A DNA stretch of 64,000 bases from Marinobacter sp. EhC06 (lineage in GTDB: Bacteria; Pseudomonadota; Gammaproteobacteria; Pseudomonadales; Oleiphilaceae), in contig NZ_LXYO01000023.1 of the NCBI RefSeq assembly GCF_001650915.1, positions 558,001-622,000 on the forward strand. Reading direction: 5' to 3'. Below, piece after piece: positions 60,250 to 64,000 of the stretch. Numbering within the stretch: the first letter of the stretch is position 1; the number at the start of each line of letters is the position of its first letter. The notes under the pieces were generated by a model that was given only the letters and a program-made list of their open reading frames with translations, was not told where the DNA came from and made no database searches. Position numbers and translations under genes: made by a program.

Positions 60250-60328
60250 TTTATCCGCATCCTCGATATCCGTACCTTATGTGCCATCAATTCACTAACT
60301 TATGAATCCATCAACAAGGAGTTTTTTA

Positions 60329-60892
60329 ATGGGCATCATTAACAGCGAAATCAAACCGTTCAACGCCACCGCTTTCAAAAACGGCGAGTTCGTTGAGATC
60401 AGCGAAGCCGACGTGAAAGGCAAGTGGGCGGTCTTTTTCTTCTACCCGGCCGACTTCACCTTCGTTTGCCCGACCGAGTTGGGCGACGTTGCAGACAAGT
60501 ACGAAGAGCTGCAGAAGCTCGGCGTTGAAGTGTTCTCCGTGTCTACCGACACTCACTTCACCCATAAGGCATGGCACGACAGCTCTGAAACCATCGGCAA
60601 GATCCAGTACTACATGGTAGGCGACCAGACGGGCACCATCACCAACAACTTCGGTGTTATGCGTGAAGGCCAGGGCCTGGCAGACCGCGCTACCTTCCTG
60701 ATCGATCCGGATGGTGTTATTCAGGCGATGGAAATCACCGCTGAAGGTATTGGCCGTGATGCAGACGACCTGATGCGCAAGGTTAAAGCGGCCCAGTACG
60801 TTCGCAACCATCCCGGCGAAGTATGCCCGGCCAAATGGAAAGAAGGCGAAGAAACACTGGCTCCGTCTCTGGACCTGGTTGGCAAGATCTAA
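60329..60892 (+). CDS. ahpC: Alkyl hydroperoxide reductase AhpC
   Basis: Typical 2-Cys peroxiredoxin, 187 residues. Peroxidatic Cys in FTFVCPTEL (about residue 47) and resolving Cys in GEVCPAKW (about residue 165) are both present. Start ATG at 60329 with aaggag immediately upstream; an in-frame ATG 27 bp earlier lacks that support. It needs AhpF, encoded about 1.5 kb downstream on the same strand but separated by two minus-strand genes. Confidence 0.97.
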   Translation: MGIINSEIKPFNATAFKNGEFVEISEADVKGKWAVFFFYPADFTFVCPTELGDVADKYEELQKLGVEVFSVSTDTHFTHKAWHDSSETIGKIQYYMVGDQTGTITNNFGVMREGQGLADRATFLIDPDGVIQAMEITAEGIGRDADDLMRKVKAAQYVRNHPGEVCPAKWKEGEETLAPSLDLVGKI

Positions 60893-60917
60893 GCTAACCT
60901 TCGGGAAAGCTTATGAA

Positions 60918-60950
60918 CGAAAAACCCCGGATTTTCCGGGGTTTTTTGTG
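60918..60950. terminator. Bidirectional terminator between ahpC and the peroxiredoxin gene
   Basis: AAAACCCCGG-atttt-CCGGGGTTTT flanked by A-run on one side and TTTTTT on the other, lying between converging genes, so it can stop transcription from both sides. Confidence 0.88.
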
Positions 60951-60969
60951 TCTGGAGAAAAGCTATCGC

Positions 60970-61446
60970 TCAGAGCGACTCTAGAATGGTTTCGGCGCTG
61001 GTGAGGTCGAGCCCCTGAGGGTCTACGTGAAGCAGCTCCACCTTGCCGTCGTTGACGATCATGGCATAGCGCTGGCTGCGAATGCCCATGCCATTGGCGG
61101 TGCGGTCCTGGGTCAGGTCCAGAGCCTTGGCGAACTCTGCCAGGCCATCGGCCAGCATCACGATCTCATCGGCATTGTGGGCCTTACCCCAGGCGTCCAT
61201 TACGAAGGCATCGTTGACCGATGTGCAGACGATGGTGTCTACGCCTTTGGCGCGCAGTTTGTCGGCATTTACCACAAAACCGGGCAAATGGGCGGCTGAA
61301 CAGGTGGGGGTGAACGCACCCGGTACCGCGAAAAGGACGGCTTTCTTGCCGGCAAAGAGCTCGCTGGTACGAACTGTCTCCGGACCTTTCTCGCCCATCA
61401 CCTGAAGCTCGATATCTGGAAGGGCATCACCCGGCTGAATTGGCAT
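60970..61446 (-). CDS. Redoxin-family peroxiredoxin (Prx5-like)
   Basis: 158-residue peroxiredoxin. The peroxidatic Cys lies in PGAFTPTCSAAHLPGF (about residue 48) and the rest follows the Prx5/AhpE-like fold (VNDAFVMDAWGK). ATG at 61446 gives the conserved start MPIQPGDALPD; it overlaps the end of the upstream DUF3581 gene by 20 bp. Reductant is probably glutathione or glutaredoxin. Confidence 0.9.
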   Translation of the reverse strand: MPIQPGDALPDIELQVMGEKGPETVRTSELFAGKKAVLFAVPGAFTPTCSAAHLPGFVVNADKLRAKGVDTIVCTSVNDAFVMDAWGKAHNADEIVMLADGLAEFAKALDLTQDRTANGMGIRSQRYAMIVNDGKVELLHVDPQGLDLTSAETILESL

Positions 61447-62182
61447 TGCTGTTGTCTCCACTGTTGTCCTTGTTGAAATAGTCGGCGCCACGGGCCTTCA
61501 GGCGATAGAACTCTTCAATCACCCCCGCCATCGCCTCAGGACAGTAGGGCCGAAGACCACTTAATACGAGCCGTTTGGTCACTTCGCCCACCGGCTTTTT
61601 GTCGGCGGTCAGGCGGTATTCCAGAAGAACGTTCCCGCGCTTGCCGGCCGCCTCGAGCGTCGCGTTGTGCAACTCCAGGCCGGGGGAGGGCAGATCCAGG
61701 TTATCCAGGGCCAGGCTCATGCTCTCGTACATCACCATGGGGCGGTAGGGATTGAACATCACCCCGTTCGACTCCATTAACGGTTTGAGAGTATGGGGGA
61801 AGTTTTTCCCGGAGGCCGCCACGTAGGCACGGGTAATGGTCTCGATCAGCTGTTCATCGTTGGTGGTGGCGCCGCTGCGAGCCACCTCGATATAGACTTT
61901 TCCGGCATCGTCGCAGACTTCTATTGTGTCCGCGGTTTCAACGAACTTGAGCGGTACATTCTCTCCGAGCAGGCTGCGGAACCGGAAAGTCATGTTTTCC
62001 GAAAGCCCGAAGCGCGCCAGCACGATGGCAAAAAGCAGGTCGCCGGGAACACAGAAACGGCGGGCATCCGGATCATGGATGGGATTGAAATCCCCGGCGA
62101 TTTCCTTGGCGAACTGGCTGGCTTGCAGGGCGGAAATTACGACGTGTCCGTCCTGGACGGAGTGGAAACGGTCTAGAAACAT
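61427..62182 (-). CDS. DUF3581 family protein
   Basis: 251-residue protein that I assign to DUF3581, found in many gammaproteobacteria. The N-terminal FAKEIAGDFNPIHDPDARRF resembles a hotdog-fold dehydratase motif, which could mean a thioester-binding role, but function is not established. It overlaps the peroxiredoxin gene, so both are transcribed from one promoter facing away from ahpF. Confidence 0.8.
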   Translation of the reverse strand: MFLDRFHSVQDGHVVISALQASQFAKEIAGDFNPIHDPDARRFCVPGDLLFAIVLARFGLSENMTFRFRSLLGENVPLKFVETADTIEVCDDAGKVYIEVARSGATTNDEQLIETITRAYVAASGKNFPHTLKPLMESNGVMFNPYRPMVMYESMSLALDNLDLPSPGLELHNATLEAAGKRGNVLLEYRLTADKKPVGEVTKRLVLSGLRPYCPEAMAGVIEEFYRLKARGADYFNKDNSGDNSNANSAG

Positions 62183-62303
62183 GCGTTGCCTATTCTGGGT
62201 ACCAGAGAATGATGTTGCGACGTTGTTACAACATCATACTGCGGCAGGCATACCGCTGGATATGCGCTATTGGTCAAGCTCTGTTGGCGGCGGGCCGTAA
62301 GGT

Positions 62304-62340
62304 ATAGCAAAGTTCTATCAAACAGTTTGGGTCAATTAAT
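62304..62340. promoter_or_regulatory. Candidate OxyR site upstream of ahpF
   Basis: ATAGCAAAGTTCTAT (62304-62318) matches 8 of 10 conserved OxyR-subsite bases. A second weaker subsite follows after 7 bp (62326-62340, 5 of 10). It lies about 100 bp before ahpF and mirrors the site before ahpC. Confidence 0.45.
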
Positions 62341-62440
62341 TTGAGCATTGGATTGCCGGACCGTATCTTTGCACCAACTTCAATTGACCACCGTATTTTT
62401 TCAAATACTTAGTTTCGAGATTTAAAGGAGAAGTCAGAAC

Positions 62441-64000
62441 ATGTTGGATGCCAATATCAAGGAACAGCTTAAAGCCTACATGGACAAGCTGCAGCAGCCG
62501 ATCGAGCTGGTCGCAGCCTATGACGACAGCAAGAAGTCCCAGGAACTCCGGGAGCTGCTGGAAGAACTGGAACCGATGTCTTCCAAGATCAACCTGCGCA
62601 CCGAAGAGTCCAATGATGTGCGTCGTCCCTCCTTCGCCATCAACCGTGTAGGTACCGATATTGGCGTTCGCTTTGCCGGCATTCCCATGGGCCATGAGTT
62701 CACCTCGCTGGTGCTGGCGCTGTTGCAGGTGGGCGGTCATCCCTCCAAGGCGTCCCAGGATGTGATCGAGCAGATCCAGTCGCTGGAAGGCCGCTTCGAG
62801 TTCGAAACCTATTTCTCGCTCTCCTGCCAGAACTGCCCGGATGTGGTTCAGGCCCTGAACCTGATGAGCGTGTTGAACCCGAACGTCAAAAACACCTCCA
62901 TTGACGGTGCCCTGTTCCAGGATGAAGTGGAACAGCGTGAAGTGATGGCGGTTCCCAGCGTTTACATGAACGGCGAGCCCTGGGGCCAGGGCCGTATGAC
63001 CCTGGAAGAGATTGTCGCCAAACTGGACACCAGCTCCAGCGAGAAAGACGCCGAGAAGATCAACCAGAAAGACGCCTTCGAGGTTCTGGTGATTGGTGGT
63101 GGCCCGGCCGGCGCCTCTGCTGCCATCTACGCGGCCCGGAAGGGAATCTCCACCGGTATCGCGGCGGAGCGTTTTGGTGGCCAGGTGGCGGACACCATGG
63201 GCATCGAGAACCTGATCTCCGTGCCTTATACCGAAGGCCCGAAGCTGGTTGCGGCCATGGAGCAGCACGTCAAGGAGTACGACGTGGATATCATGAACAT
63301 GCAGCGTGCCGAGAAGCTGATTCCGGCCTCACGCCCGGGCATGCCCCACGAAGTACGGTTGGAAAACGGTGCAACTCTCAAGGCACGCAGCCTGGTGCTG
63401 TCCACCGGCGCGCGCTGGCGCCAGATGGGCGTGCCGGGAGAGGAAGAGTATCGCAACAAGGGTGTGGCCTACTGCCCGCACTGTGACGGTCCTCTGTTCA
63501 AGGGCAAGCGTGTTGCCGTCATTGGCGGAGGTAACTCAGGTGTGGAAGCGGCCATCGACCTCGCCGGCATCGTGGGTCATGTGACCCTGATCGAATTCGG
63601 TGCCGAGATGCGCGCTGATGAAGTGTTGCAGAAGAAACTGCGCAGCCTGAAGAACGTGGAAATCATCACCTCCGGACAGACCACGGAGATCACCGGCGAA
63701 AACGGCAAGGTTAATGGCCTGAACTACACCGATCGTACCTCCGGAGAGCAGCATCACATCTCCCTTGAAGGTGTGTTCGTGCAGATTGGCCTCGTACCCA
63801 ACACCGAATGGCTCAAGGGTGACATCGAACTGAGTCAGCACGGCGAGATTATCGTTAACGATCGCAATGAGACGTCCATCCCGGGTGTGTTTGCCGCGGG
63901 TGATGCGACGACCGTGCCTTACAAGCAGATCGTGATCTCCATGGGTGAAGGTTCCAAGGCAGCGTTGAGTGCCTTTGACTTCCTGATTCGCAACTCCGTG
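62441..64000 (+). CDS. ahpF: Alkyl hydroperoxide reductase flavoprotein AhpF, 3'-truncated by window edge
   Basis: 520 residues visible, frame open to the window end; E. coli AhpF has 521, so only a few residues are missing. The N-terminal thioredoxin-like domain has [10 protein letters not shown]; the C-terminal thioredoxin-reductase-like part has the FAD motif [20 protein letters not shown], the redox pair YCPHCDGP and the NADPH-binding [15 protein letters not shown]. Reduces AhpC with NADH. The start has aaggag 11 bp before. Confidence 0.97.
   Translation, partial: MLDANIKEQLKAYMDKLQQPIELVAAYDDSKKSQELRELLEELEPMSSKINLRTEESNDVRRPSFAINRVGTDIGVRFAGIPMGHEFTSLVLALLQVGGHPSKASQDVIEQIQSLEGRFEFETYFSLSCQNCPDVVQALNLMSVLNPNVKNTSIDGALFQDEVEQREVMAVPSVYMNGEPWGQGRMTLEEIVAKLDTSSSEKDAEKINQKDAFEVLVIGGGPAGASAAIYAARKGISTGIAAERFGGQVADTMGIENLISVPYTEGPKLVAAMEQHVKEYDVDIMNMQRAEKLIPASRPGMPHEVRLENGATLKARSLVLSTGARWRQMGVPGEEEYRNKGVAYCPHCDGPLFKGKRVAVIGGGNSGVEAAIDLAGIVGHVTLIEFGAEMRADEVLQKKLRSLKNVEIITSGQTTEITGENGKVNGLNYTDRTSGEQHHISLEGVFVQIGLVPNTEWLKGDIELSQHGEIIVNDRNETSIPGVFAAGDATTVPYKQIVISMGEGSKAALSAFDFLIRNSV

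Overview
The window reads as an ordinary stretch of bacterial chromosome from a marine gammaproteobacterium, most probably Marinobacter or a close relative. This is inferred from gene order and protein character: rsmG-parA-parB, then atpIBEFHAGDC, then glmU-glmS, plus NhaB, a full betIBA choline-to-betaine operon with a BCCT-type transporter, and Fur-type iron control. No database search was possible, so the genus is a judgement.

Layout. 1-13026: housekeeping core (16S rRNA methyltransferase, partial; chromosome partitioning; F1Fo ATP synthase; UDP-GlcNAc synthesis). 13027-24528: iron island with a decayed TonB-receptor remnant, a Suc_Fer-like [2Fe-2S] protein, a complete siderophore ABC transporter, two intact TonB-dependent receptors, an AraC-type regulator, an unknown small protein and several Fur-box-like dyads. 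No siderophore biosynthesis genes are present, so the island looks built for uptake of siderophores, possibly made by others. 24934-28113: NhaB antiporter, a solute-binding-like protein and a DUF3047 protein.

28183-41533: the most distinctive region. A 1127-residue hybrid histidine kinase whose input half is an NCS1-type (cytosine/purine/allantoin-like) permease overlaps a LuxR-type response regulator gene. Both face away from a urea/amide ABC transporter (urtABCDE-like), aliphatic amidase, an AmiB-like AAA+ ATPase, formamidase and FmdB. A shared motif of about 39 bp lies upstream of the transporter operon and of fmdAB. I infer an amide- or urea-sensing and scavenging regulon.

41562-45919: class Ia ribonucleotide reductase nrdAB behind two NrdR-box-like sites, a cobalamin riboswitch and a pair of inverted palindromic repeats. 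45927-47721: a decayed integron, with an integrase pseudogene that has an internal deletion and two attC-like sites, each associated with a YefM/YoeB-type toxin-antitoxin pair. 47847-54441: a molybdopterin oxidoreductase, an HExxH protein, an isoprenylcysteine-methyltransferase-like membrane protein, a 7TM-GGDEF-EAL protein and a small unknown protein. 54534-60163: BetI operator, betI-betB-betA, a 266-bp MITE-like element and a short BCCT-family transporter. 60204-64000: peroxide defence (ahpC, a second peroxiredoxin, ahpF cut by the window edge) with OxyR-like sites before ahpC and ahpF.
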